Shown here one piece after another: positions 8,774 to 17,433 of a DNA stretch of 64,000 bases. The stretch lies in assembly GCF_000146065.2 (NCBI RefSeq), contig NC_020449.1:744001-808000 (forward strand), read 5' to 3'. The notes below the pieces were generated by a model. That model saw nothing but the letters and a program-made list of their open reading frames with translations, did no database searches and was not told the DNA's origin. Source of the DNA: Candidatus Cloacimonas acidaminovorans str. Evry. GTDB lineage: Bacteria > Cloacimonadota > Cloacimonadia > Cloacimonadales > Cloacimonadaceae. Numbering within the stretch: position 1 is the stretch's first letter; each line of letters starts with the position of its first letter. The translations under genes were made by a program, and so were the position numbers.

Positions 8774-9148
8774 GTGAAGATAGATAGTTTCACTGATATT
8801 GAAGCATGGAAACAAGCACGACTTTTTGTGGTTAATGTCTATAATATCTTTTCCCAAGGTAATTCACAAAAGGACTTTGGTTTTAGAGATCAAATTCAAA
8901 GAGCATCTGTTTCTATTATGTCCAATATAGCTGAGGGTTTTGATAGTGGCTCTAAAAAGTCCTTTATTCAGTTTTTAACATACTCATATCGTTCTGCTTC
9001 AGAAGTTGAGTCCCTTTTATTTGTTGCCTTAGATATTAATTACCTAGATGCAAATCAACATAATGAACTTATGTCTCAGTTAAATAGCATCAAGAAATTA
9101 ATTGGCGGTTTTATCCGCTATCTAAAAAACACTCAACATCCCAACTAA
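8774..9148 (+). CDS. Four-helix-bundle protein (23S rRNA intervening-sequence type)
   Basis: 124 aa. The sequence matches the four-helix-bundle family first known from intervening sequences in 23S rRNA genes: FTDIEAWKQARLFV near the start, then FGFRDQIQRASVSIMSNIAE and the SxSxxEVESLL region. The biochemical role is unknown; the fold forms small homo-oligomers. The start is GTG 8774, with AGGAG from the repeat arm; no in-frame ATG is suitable. It sits between W4 inverted arms (8691-8770 and 9149-9199), much as the rRNA intervening sequences sit inside a stem, here outside rRNA. A second family member is at 23698. Confidence 0.9.
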   Translation: MKIDSFTDIEAWKQARLFVVNVYNIFSQGNSQKDFGFRDQIQRASVSIMSNIAEGFDSGSKKSFIQFLTYSYRSASEVESLLFVALDINYLDANQHNELMSQLNSIKKLIGGFIRYLKNTQHPN

Positions 9149-9199
9149 GAACTTTGAACTCCCGCACTTTGAACTTTTTAACTCCCGCACTAAGAACTT
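9149..9199. repeat. W4 inverted-repeat arm, right of four-helix-bundle gene
   Basis: GAACTTTGAACTCCCGCAC, TTTGAACTTTTTAACTCCCG and CACTAAGAACTT are the reverse complement of the words at 8691-8770. The arm starts at the stop codon of the gene. Confidence 0.85.
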
Positions 9200-9217
9200 A
9201 AAAACAAAGGAACTATT

Positions 9218-9988
9218 ATGAAAGTTATAATATTAGCTGGAGGGATGGGAACAAGATTAGGTTCTCTTGGTGAATTAATGCCAAAACCAATGATTGAAAT
9301 TGGAGGTAAACCAATTATTTGGCATATTATGAAGATTTTTAGTCATTATGGTTATAATGATTTTATCGTATGTTTAGGTTATAAAGGAAATGTGATTAAG
9401 GATTACTTTTATCATTATTATACTTATAACAGTGATTTCACAATAAATTTAGCTTCCGATGAGATAATATTTCATAACTCAAATGATGATAATTTTAATG
9501 TTACTTTAGTTGATACTGGCTTAAAGAATCTAAAAGGATCCCGTTTAAAACAGGTGGAAAGATATCTGGAAGATAATTTAAATTTTATAACTTATGGAGA
9601 TGGAGTGGCAGATATTAACATTTCTTCTTTAGTAGAATTTCATAAATCTCATAATAAGCTTTTAACAATAACTGGTGTAAAACCTCCTTCTATGTTTGGT
9701 GAAATGATTGAAAAAGATGGTCTTGTTTTATCTTTTGAAGAAAAACCGCAAACCAGCAAGGGGCTTATAAATGGTGGTTTTATGGTATTTCATCGGGATC
9801 TTATGAATTATCTTTCAGAAGATCCTCAATGTGATTTTGAATTTGGTCCTTTAGAGGATTTAGCAAAGAAGGAGGAAATTATGACTTATAAACATAAAGG
9901 TTTTTGGGAATGTGCAGATACTGTGAGAGATCTGGAGCATTTAAACAAATTATGGAATGAAAATAAAGCATTTTGGAAAATATGGTAG
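9218..9988 (+). CDS. rfbF: Glucose-1-phosphate cytidylyltransferase
   Basis: 256 aa, the usual length. The N-terminal nucleotide-binding signature is LAGGMGTRLGSLGELMPKPM, followed by GGKPIIWHIMKIFSHYG, both typical of RfbF/AscA. Further family features are LVDTGLKNLKGSRLK, the YGDGVADI catalytic aspartate region and GGFMVFHRDLM. It makes CDP-glucose from CTP and glucose-1-phosphate, the entry to CDP-3,6-dideoxyhexoses. It is the first gene of a tightly packed run (rfbF, rfbG, epimerase, rfbH, E3). An A/G-rich AAAGGAACT lies 8-14 nt before ATG 9218. Confidence 0.95.
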   Translation: MKVIILAGGMGTRLGSLGELMPKPMIEIGGKPIIWHIMKIFSHYGYNDFIVCLGYKGNVIKDYFYHYYTYNSDFTINLASDEIIFHNSNDDNFNVTLVDTGLKNLKGSRLKQVERYLEDNLNFITYGDGVADINISSLVEFHKSHNKLLTITGVKPPSMFGEMIEKDGLVLSFEEKPQTSKGLINGGFMVFHRDLMNYLSEDPQCDFEFGPLEDLAKKEEIMTYKHKGFWECADTVRDLEHLNKLWNENKAFWKIW

Positions 9989-9992
9989 TAGT

Positions 9993-11054
9993 ATGTTTTT
10001 ATTAGATAAATATAACGACAAAAGGGTATTAATTACAGGTCATACAGGTTTTAAGGGCTCTTGGTTATCGCTGATGCTTTTTGAACTTGGTGCTAAGGTT
10101 ACCGGTTATGCATTAGACCCTGTTAATTGTGAAGATCATTTTAATTTAATAAAGCTGAGTGAAAAAATTGAAGATATTAGAGGAGATATACTTGATTTTA
10201 ATAAGCTTTCCAAAGTATTTGAAGATTTTAAACCCGAAATAGTTTTTCACTTAGCAGCTCAAACGATAGTTTTAGAAAGTTATCAGAATCCCAAGGATAC
10301 ATTTGATATTAATGTTCAAGGTACGGTAAATATCTTGGAATGTTGCAGGAATAGCAATTCCGTAAAGGCCTGCATTATTGTAACAAGTGATAAGTGTTAT
10401 GAAAACAAAGAATGGCTTTGGGGATATAGAGAAATTGATAGATTGGGCGGTAAGGATCCTTATAGCGCAAGTAAAGCATGTGCTGAATTTGTTACATATT
10501 CTTATTTGACATCATTCAGGCAATTAAATTTGGCAAGTGTTAGAGCCGGTAATGTTATAGGTGGTGGAGATTGGGCTAATAATAGAATTGTACCTGATTG
10601 TATGAGAGCATTGATAGCCAATGAACCTATTATTATTAGAAATCCTTTATCAATTAGACCTTGGCAACATGTTTTAGATGCTCTATATGCTTATTTGTTA
10701 TTAGCTATAAAACTTTCTGAAGATAAAAACACTTATCAAGGCGTATGGAATGTGGGACCTAATCTGGATTCAATGAAAACAGTAGAAAAATTGGTAGAAA
10801 AAGTAATTTTTTACTGGGGGAAAGGTAAAATGAAAATTGAGCAGAAAACAAATGCAAATCCCGAAGCAAAATATCTTTTTCTGGATACGACAAAAATAAA
10901 AGAAATCCTTCATTGGAAACCTTCCTGGAATTTTGATGAATCTGTCTTTTATACCGTAGAATGGTATAAGAATTATCAGGCAGGTGAAAATATGGCAGAA
11001 ATTTCAAGAGATCAAATTAGAAAATTTCTTAAAGGCAATGGATATGAAAATTGA
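9993..11054 (+). CDS. rfbG: CDP-glucose 4,6-dehydratase
   Basis: 353 aa from ATG 9993, 4 nt after the rfbF stop; an ATG at 9957 is in frame but inside rfbF, and the protein from 9993 starts as the family does (FLLDKYNDKRVLITG). It is an extended SDR: GHTGFKGSWLS nucleotide-binding loop, catalytic YSASK, and the VRAGNVIGGGDWANNRIVPD segment characteristic of CDP-glucose dehydratases. It converts CDP-glucose to CDP-4-keto-6-deoxyglucose with bound NAD. The next gene overlaps its 3' end by 11 nt, indicating translational coupling. Confidence 0.95.
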   Translation: MFLLDKYNDKRVLITGHTGFKGSWLSLMLFELGAKVTGYALDPVNCEDHFNLIKLSEKIEDIRGDILDFNKLSKVFEDFKPEIVFHLAAQTIVLESYQNPKDTFDINVQGTVNILECCRNSNSVKACIIVTSDKCYENKEWLWGYREIDRLGGKDPYSASKACAEFVTYSYLTSFRQLNLASVRAGNVIGGGDWANNRIVPDCMRALIANEPIIIRNPLSIRPWQHVLDALYAYLLLAIKLSEDKNTYQGVWNVGPNLDSMKTVEKLVEKVIFYWGKGKMKIEQKTNANPEAKYLFLDTTKIKEILHWKPSWNFDESVFYTVEWYKNYQAGENMAEISRDQIRKFLKGNGYEN

Positions 11055-11607
11055 AGAAACCTCATTAGAAGGTGTATTAATCATTCATCTTGATCCAAAA
11101 ATAGATAAGAGAGGGTATTTCTTAAGGTTTTGGGATGAAACTATACTATCTGCATATAATCTTCCCCAAAGATGGTGTGAAGAAAGTATCTCATATTCCA
11201 AATATAAAAATACCCTTCGTGGTTTACATTTTCAATATCAGCCATTTGCCCAATCAAAATTCATTTCTCTAATTAAAGGTTATATAAGCGATGTTGTTGT
11301 AAACATAGATCTTGATTCTCCTAATTATGGAAAATGGCAGCTGTTTGAGCTATCAGATAAAGAGCCATTAGCGTTATTTATTCCGGCAAATTATGCCCAT
11401 GGTTTTGTAACAAGAACGGAAGATTGCTATCTTATTTATAAAATGGATAAACCTTATAATCCCCTATTTGAAGATGGAATTATTTGGAATGATAAGGACT
11501 TAGGGATAAATTGGAAGGTATCTGCTCCTATTTTATCTCAAAGAGATAGTGGATTTAAAACTTTAAATGAAATTACAACAAAATTAAGGATGTTAAATGA
11601 TAAATAA
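11044..11607 (+). CDS. RmlC-like NDP-4-keto-6-deoxyhexose 3,5-epimerase
   Basis: 187 aa from ATG 11044 (ATG 11038 is also possible), overlapping rfbG. It has the cupin fold of the dTDP-4-dehydrorhamnose 3,5-epimerase family: KIDKRGYFLRFWDE, then TLRGLHFQ with the catalytic histidine, VVVNIDLDSPNYGKWQLFEL and IPANYAHGFVTR. In a CDP-dideoxyhexose operon the closest precedent is AscE of the ascarylose pathway, which inverts C5 of the 3,6-dideoxy-4-ketohexose to give an L sugar. It overlaps rfbH by 11 nt. No ascF-like ketoreductase follows, so the final sugar is unsettled. Confidence 0.88.
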   Translation: MKIEETSLEGVLIIHLDPKIDKRGYFLRFWDETILSAYNLPQRWCEESISYSKYKNTLRGLHFQYQPFAQSKFISLIKGYISDVVVNIDLDSPNYGKWQLFELSDKEPLALFIPANYAHGFVTRTEDCYLIYKMDKPYNPLFEDGIIWNDKDLGINWKVSAPILSQRDSGFKTLNEITTKLRMLNDK

Positions 11608-12913
11608 TAGTGAAACTCTTAAAGAACAGATATTAGATTTATGTAAACAATATTATGAATTGAAACATAAGCCCGACGATTTTAATATAAATAAAGATAA
11701 AGTGTATTATGCGGGTAGGGTGTTTGACTATTCAGAAATTCAAAATCTTGTTTCCGCTAGTTTGGATTTTTGGCTTACTGCAGGTCAATATACAGAAGAG
11801 TTTGAATTCAATCTGGCAGAATTTCTTGGCTTATCCAATGCTATAACGGTAAATTCAGGATCATCAGCAAATCTTGTGGCTATTACAGCTCTTACTTCTT
11901 CAAAGCTTAAAGATAGAAGATTAAAAACGGGAGATGAAGTTATTACAGTTGCTGCGGGTTTTCCATCTACAGTTGCTCCTATAGTCCAAAACCGGTTAAT
12001 TCCTGTTTTTGTAGATATTGAATTAGGTACCTATAATGTAAATGCCGAACTGGTTGAAAAAGCTATATCACCTGAAACAAAGGCAATTTTTTTAGCGCAT
12101 ACTCTGGGTAATCCCTTTAATTTGGATATTATTATGCATCTTGCAAAAAAATATAATTTATGGTTAATTGAAGATAATTGTGACGCTTTAGGAAGCAGAT
12201 ATAAAGAAAAGTTGACAGGAACATTTGGAGATTTGGCTACCTGTTCTTTTTATCCGGCTCATCATATAACTACCGGTGAAGGAGGAGCAGTAGTATGTGA
12301 AGATGAAGAATTGGCAAAAATTTGCAAATCTGTTAGGGACTGGGGTAGAGATTGCTATTGTGTCGGAGGAGAAAGTAATACTTGTGGAAAAAGATTTAGC
12401 CAGCAATATGGAACTCTACCTTATGGTTACGACCATAAATATGTATATTCAGAAATTGGCTATAATCTTAAAATGACAGACCTTCAATCCGCAATTGGTT
12501 GTGCTCAAATTAAAAAGTTAAATGGCTTTATTTATAAAAGAAGAAATAATTTCAGTTATCTACTATCAAGGTTGAAACAGTTTGAAGATTTCTTGATTTT
12601 ACCCCAAGCTACAGAATTTAGTGATCCGGCTTGGTTTGCATTTCCTATAACGATAAAAAATAATAAGGGTATTACTCGTAATCAAATTACCACTTATTTG
12701 GAAGAGAATAGAGTTGAAACCAGAAATTTATTCAGTGGTAACTTACTCAGACATCCCGGTTTTCTAAATATAGAACATAGAGTAAGTGGAATGCTTACGA
12801 ATTCTGATATTATAACCAACGATACTTTCTTTATAGGTTGTTATCCTGGTTTAGATGAAATCAGATTAAATTATATTTGCGATGTTTTTTCTTCCTTTTT
12901 CAATAGTTTATAG
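11597..12913 (+). CDS. rfbH: CDP-4-keto-6-deoxyglucose-3-dehydrase E1 (PMP and [2Fe-2S])
   Basis: 438 aa, usual length for RfbH/AscC. Aspartate aminotransferase-like fold, with His222 in SFYPAHHITTGEGGA at the place where aminotransferases have the PLP lysine; this is the hallmark of E1. The unusual iron-sulfur ligand spacing C-X57-C-X1-C-X7-C is exactly present (C195, C253, C255, C263). It removes the C3 hydroxyl from the CDP-4-keto-6-deoxyhexose using PMP and electrons delivered by E3. It overlaps the epimerase and is followed 14 nt later by the reductase. Confidence 0.96.
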   Translation: MINNSETLKEQILDLCKQYYELKHKPDDFNINKDKVYYAGRVFDYSEIQNLVSASLDFWLTAGQYTEEFEFNLAEFLGLSNAITVNSGSSANLVAITALTSSKLKDRRLKTGDEVITVAAGFPSTVAPIVQNRLIPVFVDIELGTYNVNAELVEKAISPETKAIFLAHTLGNPFNLDIIMHLAKKYNLWLIEDNCDALGSRYKEKLTGTFGDLATCSFYPAHHITTGEGGAVVCEDEELAKICKSVRDWGRDCYCVGGESNTCGKRFSQQYGTLPYGYDHKYVYSEIGYNLKMTDLQSAIGCAQIKKLNGFIYKRRNNFSYLLSRLKQFEDFLILPQATEFSDPAWFAFPITIKNNKGITRNQITTYLEENRVETRNLFSGNLLRHPGFLNIEHRVSGMLTNSDIITNDTFFIGCYPGLDEIRLNYICDVFSSFFNSL

Positions 12914-12927
12914 ATAAAAATATTATA

Positions 12928-13647
12928 ATGTCGGTTGTAGTAAAATCTCCTTGTGTGGTAACATATTTAAAAAGGATTACTGAAACATTAACGGTAATTG
13001 AATTGCAACCACTTAAGCGTCTTCCTAAATATAAACCGGGTCAGTTTTTACATTTAACCCTTGATTATTATGATCCTGCCAAAAACTGGCCTGAATCCAG
13101 AGTATTTTCCATTGCTAATTATGATCCTGAGGTAAAAACACTAAGGATAATTTACAGTGTAAAAGGGAAATATACGAAACTTATGAATGATAATTTACAA
13201 GAAAATCAACAGGTTTGGGTGAAGATGCCCTACGGTGATTTTACTTTTAATTCAATAACCGATAATATGATATTTATTGCAGGTGGAACTGGAATTACAC
13301 CTTTTTTATCATATCTTGAAAGTATCAAATACAAGATTCCGGATAAGAACATTTGGCTCTTTTATGGCGCTAAAGAGAAAAATTGTATGGTAGGTGAAGA
13401 ATTGATTGATAATATTGTTTTAGTTAATCCCCGATTTAAAGTAAAAAAGTATCTGGAATATAAAAGTGGCAATGAGCGCTATGAAATGGGTAAATTAGAA
13501 GCTGACAAAATCTTAGAAGAATTACAATCTATTGGGGAAGCTGATTTTTATATTAGTGGTCCACCGGAAATGATACAATATTTCAAACAATCTATAATAG
13601 ATGCTGGAATAAAACAGGAATTTATTCATATAGATGCCTGGGAATAA
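12928..13647 (+). CDS. E3-like FAD/NAD(P)H reductase lacking the ferredoxin domain
   Basis: 239 aa. Ferredoxin-NADP reductase fold: KPGQFLHLTL and RVFSIAN for FAD, MPYGDFTF, IAGGTGITPFLSYLES for NAD(P), DFYISGPPEMI and a C-terminal HIDAWE. Position after rfbH identifies it as the E3 partner (AscD/RfbI role), donating electrons to E1. Classical E3 proteins are about 330 aa with an N-terminal plant-type [2Fe-2S] domain; that domain and its CxxxxCxxC cysteines are absent here. Either a separate ferredoxin serves, or FAD passes electrons directly to the E1 cluster. No strong SD sequence is visible. Confidence 0.9.
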   Translation: MSVVVKSPCVVTYLKRITETLTVIELQPLKRLPKYKPGQFLHLTLDYYDPAKNWPESRVFSIANYDPEVKTLRIIYSVKGKYTKLMNDNLQENQQVWVKMPYGDFTFNSITDNMIFIAGGTGITPFLSYLESIKYKIPDKNIWLFYGAKEKNCMVGEELIDNIVLVNPRFKVKKYLEYKSGNERYEMGKLEADKILEELQSIGEADFYISGPPEMIQYFKQSIIDAGIKQEFIHIDAWE

Positions 13648-13657
13648 GGAGAAACTT

Positions 13658-14791
13658 ATGAATATTAGATTATTTAAACCCTATGTCGGTCAAGAAGAAC
13701 TGGACAGTATCAAAGATACATTTGAAAGAGGATGGATTGGTTTGGGTGCTAAAGTATCTGAATTAGAACAAAAATGGAGCAATTATATCGGAGGTTCTTT
13801 TTCATTAGCAGTAAATTCTGCCACTGCCGCTTTACATCTTGCTGTAACAGCTTTTAATTTTCCCAGGGGGAAAAAAGTTCTTGTTCCTGCTATTACTTTT
13901 GTATCAACAGCAAACGCTGCACTTTATAATGGATTGAAACCTGTGTTTGTAGATGTTGATCCAATTACTTTGCAAATGGACTTATGCGATTTGAAAAAAA
14001 AGTATGATAATGATTGTGTAGCAATTATTCCTGTACATTTAGGAGGTTATCCTGTAGATATTGAAAACATCTTAGATTTTGCTGAGGATAAAGGTCTAAA
14101 AGTTATAGAAGATTGTGCCCATTGCGCCGGAGGTGAATATAAGGGTAAAAAACTTGGAACCTGGGGTCATATTGGTTGTTTCAGTTTTGAGGAAAAGAAA
14201 TTAATGACTACCGGTGATGGAGGTATGATCTGCTCTAATGATGAAGAAATTATTGAAAAGTTGAAACCATATAGATGGGTAGGAATTGATAAAGACACCT
14301 GGAGACGGGCAATTGAATTCCGTGATGAAGCTAATAATGATGCATATCATTGGCACTATGTTATTTCAGTTTTGGGGTATAAATATAATATGAATGACTT
14401 GGCAGCATCAATTGGTCTGGTGCAGTTAAAGAAATTAGATTATATGAATATGACCAGATCACAACATATAAATTTATATTTAAATAAAATTAAAGGTTTG
14501 AAAGAAATTAAACCATTGTTACCGTATAATACGGAAAGAGATGTATATTGGATGTTCGGCGTGAGAACGAAAAGGCGTGATGAACTCATTATTTACTTAA
14601 AAGAAAAAGGAATATCTACAGGGGTTCATTTTTATCCTCTAACTTTACATCCTTTATTTAAGAATTTCTATGTTCCCTGTAAAATAGCAGAAACCGTTTG
14701 GAAAGAATTTATTACTCTTCCTCTCTTTGTGGAATTAACAAATGAGGAAATAGATTATATTGCAAAAGTACTCTATGATTTTGAGGGCTAA
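13658..14791 (+). CDS. DegT/DnrJ/EryC1-family sugar aminotransferase
   Basis: 377 aa from ATG 13658 (AAGGAG 7 nt upstream; an upstream in-frame ATG 13634 lies inside the E3 gene). PLP enzyme of the PerA/ArnB type: AVNSATAALHLAVTAF, VPAITFVSTANA, EDCAHCAGG, and the Schiff-base lysine in FSFEEKKLMTTGDGG. It would transaminate a 4- or 3-keto sugar nucleotide. Being in the CDP-dideoxyhexose operon, its substrate may be the 3,6-dideoxy-4-ketohexose made by E1/E3, which would give a 4-amino-3,4,6-trideoxyhexose; a perosamine-type substrate is the alternative, noting the gmd relic at 7794. Confidence 0.9.
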   Translation: MNIRLFKPYVGQEELDSIKDTFERGWIGLGAKVSELEQKWSNYIGGSFSLAVNSATAALHLAVTAFNFPRGKKVLVPAITFVSTANAALYNGLKPVFVDVDPITLQMDLCDLKKKYDNDCVAIIPVHLGGYPVDIENILDFAEDKGLKVIEDCAHCAGGEYKGKKLGTWGHIGCFSFEEKKLMTTGDGGMICSNDEEIIEKLKPYRWVGIDKDTWRRAIEFRDEANNDAYHWHYVISVLGYKYNMNDLAASIGLVQLKKLDYMNMTRSQHINLYLNKIKGLKEIKPLLPYNTERDVYWMFGVRTKRRDELIIYLKEKGISTGVHFYPLTLHPLFKNFYVPCKIAETVWKEFITLPLFVELTNEEIDYIAKVLYDFEG

Positions 14792-14800
14792 ACCACTAAA

Positions 14801-15706
14801 ATGCATCCATCTGTATTAGTATTGATACTAAGCTATAACGGTAAAGAACTTTTAATAGATGCAGTGCAATCTTATCTTGATTGTGAATACCCGAATTTTG
14901 CTGTGGCAGTTATTGATAATGGTTCAACTGACGGAACGGAGGATTTTATCAGGAATAATTATCCCAATGTTGTTTTTATGCGTTCTGAAAAGAATCTTGG
15001 TTATTCCGGAGGTATGAATATTGGTTTGGCTTATGCTTTTGAACAAAATAATTATGACTATGTTCTAATTACAAATAATGATGTTATAGCTGATAAACAA
15101 ATTATTACTGCTCTGGTGGAAACTGCGGAAGCAAACCCGGGAACGGCATTTACTACTGGAAAGGTCTATTATTATGAAAGACCGGATGTTTTCCAAACAT
15201 TAGGGAAAAGTTCTCACCCTACTCTTGTAAGAGGGGAGCATTTGGGAAGAGGGGAGAAAGATTTAGGACAATATGATAGGGATACAGAATTAGCATTTTG
15301 TGATGACATATTTTGGTTGGTCTCCAGAGAAGTATATTTAAAAACAGGGGGATATGACACGGAGTTTTTTCTTCAAGCAGAGGATTTTGATTGGCAATTG
15401 CGAGCTAAAAAAGCTGGGTTTAAGATAATGTATTCTTATAAAGCCAAATTATGGCATAAGGAAAGTATGACAATAGGTAAGTCATCACCGTTAAAAGCTT
15501 ATTATGACGCCAGGAATCCAATGATTGCAATTATGAAAAATTGTGAACCAAATGTCGTTAAAATATTTTGTAGAAACAGGATATTTAATGTTATGTTACC
15601 AGCTATTGCACGCAATATTATAAAGGGACACATAGCATTGTCTTATAGTATGACTAAAGGTCTCTTATCAGTTTTAATATGGAAAATAAAACATCATAAT
15701 CGGTAG
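14801..15706 (+). CDS. GT2 glycosyltransferase (rhamnosyltransferase-like)
   Basis: 301 aa GT-A enzyme. Features in order: VLILSYNGKELLIDAV, VIDNGSTDGTEDF, EKNLGYSGGMNIGL, the metal-binding LITNNDV (DxD variant), EDFDWQLRAKKAGFKI and a C-terminal hydrophobic/basic tail that may touch the membrane. Similar to O-antigen rhamnosyl- or deoxyhexosyltransferases (WbbL type). As the last gene of the dideoxyhexose operon, 10 nt after the aminotransferase, it is the likely transferase for that sugar; this is inference from position. Confidence 0.88.
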   Translation: MHPSVLVLILSYNGKELLIDAVQSYLDCEYPNFAVAVIDNGSTDGTEDFIRNNYPNVVFMRSEKNLGYSGGMNIGLAYAFEQNNYDYVLITNNDVIADKQIITALVETAEANPGTAFTTGKVYYYERPDVFQTLGKSSHPTLVRGEHLGRGEKDLGQYDRDTELAFCDDIFWLVSREVYLKTGGYDTEFFLQAEDFDWQLRAKKAGFKIMYSYKAKLWHKESMTIGKSSPLKAYYDARNPMIAIMKNCEPNVVKIFCRNRIFNVMLPAIARNIIKGHIALSYSMTKGLLSVLIWKIKHHNR

Positions 15707-15748
15707 TAATAAGCAGAAACAGGATTTCAAAATAGTAGGAACATATAA

Positions 15749-15788
15749 TTAATTTAGTTTTAATATTCACATCTCTATACTAAATTAA
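15749..15788. other. 10-bp inverted repeat in intergenic gap
   Basis: TTAATTTAGT (15749-15758) and ACTAAATTAA (15779-15788) are perfectly complementary, with a 20-nt loop. No T-run follows, so it is not a classical terminator; it could be an AT-rich operator or chance. It is the only structure I see between 15707 and 15841. Confidence 0.35.
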
Positions 15789-15841
15789 GATGATATTTAT
15801 TAATATTTATTGAAGGTGCCTTAACAAAAACAAGGGTGAAT

Positions 15842-16831
15842 ATGATATACGAAAAAGCAATATTAGAATTGACAAAATCAGAGATAGATTTATGCAATAA
15901 TTTGCTGATGAATTCTCCGGATAGGCATATTTTTAATGATATTCGGTTACATCTAAGAATTCAAGATTATTATGAAGATACAGTTGAAGGGAATGTTCTT
16001 TTCTTTAGCAGTAATGGTAATATAGCAGCTTATATAATTATCTATCATATAATTGGAAGAAAACCAATATATTTTTTATCACCTTACCAAAAATCATTAA
16101 TAACATACGGAGGAATAGTTTGTCCTGAAGGTAGAAGTCAACAAAAAATATATCTTAAAGAGCTAAAAAAATTTTTAAGAAGAAGAGCAATTTATATTAA
16201 ATCTATTCCTGGTATTGATATTAGCATATACTATGAATTAGGATTCAAAATAATAGAAAAACAAACTCTTTACATTAATACTCAAAAATCCGAAGATGAG
16301 CTATGGAATGAAATACAAAATAGAATTAAATGGAATATTAAAAAAGGACATCAATCTAATATCAGGGTTAATATAATAATTCCCAAAGTCATTGAAGATA
16401 TAGAGCCATTATATGAAATATATAGTGAACTTTGTGCAAGAACCGGTTTGTATCTTCATAGTAAAAGTTATTATTTTTCTATCCTTGATAATAATAATTT
16501 TGAACATTCATTGATATTTTATGCTTACCAAGGGGTTCAAGTTGTTTCGGCGATGGCAGTTCTACAATATGATGGAATTATAATGTCATGGTTTGGTGGA
16601 ACTTTTGATAAATATAGAAATACTAATGCTGGTTCACTAATATATTGGGAAATTATAAAATATGCTTGTTCTCACAAATTAGAATGTTTTGATTTATTAG
16701 GACTTGACATTCAAGATATTGCTTTTTTCAAGAAAGGTTTTGGGGGTTATGAAGTACCTGTATATCATATAACATATAAATCATTATCTTTTAAAGTATT
16801 TAATGTAATTATAAAATTATTAGGAAAATAA
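15842..16831 (+). CDS. FemAB/GNAT-like acyl- or aminoacyltransferase
   Basis: 329 aa from ATG 15842 (AAGGG 5 nt upstream; GTG 15836 is an alternative). The tandem GNAT-like fold of FemAB/BioF2-like proteins is suggested by the C-terminal region: an N-terminal half with ISFLSPYQKSL-like strands, IKWNIKKGHQ (basic helix), then SAMAVLQYDGIIMSWFGGTF and YWEIIKYACSHKLECFDLLG, the last being typical of FemAB-like proteins in polysaccharide loci. Such proteins may transfer amino acids or acyl groups to sugars. Precise substrate is unknown. It is followed 2 nt later by the broken acetyltransferase. Confidence 0.75.
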   Translation: MIYEKAILELTKSEIDLCNNLLMNSPDRHIFNDIRLHLRIQDYYEDTVEGNVLFFSSNGNIAAYIIIYHIIGRKPIYFLSPYQKSLITYGGIVCPEGRSQQKIYLKELKKFLRRRAIYIKSIPGIDISIYYELGFKIIEKQTLYINTQKSEDELWNEIQNRIKWNIKKGHQSNIRVNIIIPKVIEDIEPLYEIYSELCARTGLYLHSKSYYFSILDNNNFEHSLIFYAYQGVQVVSAMAVLQYDGIIMSWFGGTFDKYRNTNAGSLIYWEIIKYACSHKLECFDLLGLDIQDIAFFKKGFGGYEVPVYHITYKSLSFKVFNVIIKLLGK

Positions 16832-16833
16832 AT

Positions 16834-17433
16834 ATGTTAATCAAAAAGATAATTGTTAGATATTTTATTAAACCTTATATGAATAAAACTATTATGCATT
16901 TGAAGCATAGCAAGATTGGTAAAAACTCAATTATTGGTAATGGGGTTGTTATCGGAAAGAATGTAGCTATTGGTAGGAATGCAATTTTGAGAAAAATTAC
17001 TATCGGAAATCATTCCGTAATTGAATCTTTTGTGAAGTGTGTCGGAACCGAAAAAGGATGTATATTTATTGGTTCCAATAGTTATATTGGAATTTCCAAT
17101 ATTTTGGATAATAGTGCAAACATTACGATAGGAAATTTTGTTCATATTGCAGGACCTACAACTGCATTGTGGACTCATTCTAGCGCTAAAATGTGTATGA
17201 ATAGCATACCTCTTAATAAAGCAAATGAAAAATAGAGACCAACAGCTTCTATTACTATTGAAGATAATGTTTATATAGGATGTAATTGTACAATATATCC
17301 GGGAATTAGAATAGGACATCATTCTATTGTGGCACCAAATTCTGCAGTTACAAAAGATATTCCTCCTTATTCAATGTTCGGTGGTGTTCCTGCCAAATTT
17401 ATCAAATCAACTTATGAAATGATTGAAAACTAA
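16834..17433 (+). pseudogene. Hexapeptide-repeat acetyltransferase interrupted by an in-frame TAG
   Basis: Frame from ATG 16834 encodes left-handed beta-helix repeats (IGKNSIIGNGVVIGKNVAIG, then IFIGSNSYIGISN, ITIGNFVHIAG) and stops at TAG 17233-17235, codon 134. The same frame then continues without shift through SITIEDNVYIGCN, TIYPGIRIGHHSIVAPNSA, VTKDIPP and GVPAKFIK to TAA 17431-17433, which is the normal C-terminal half including the acetyl-CoA-binding coil and closing motif. A single nonsense change thus splits a 199-codon O-acetyltransferase. The other features are undamaged, so it is recent, a polymorphism, or a sequencing error. The TAA overlaps the start of the next gene (TAATG). 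Confidence 0.88.
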
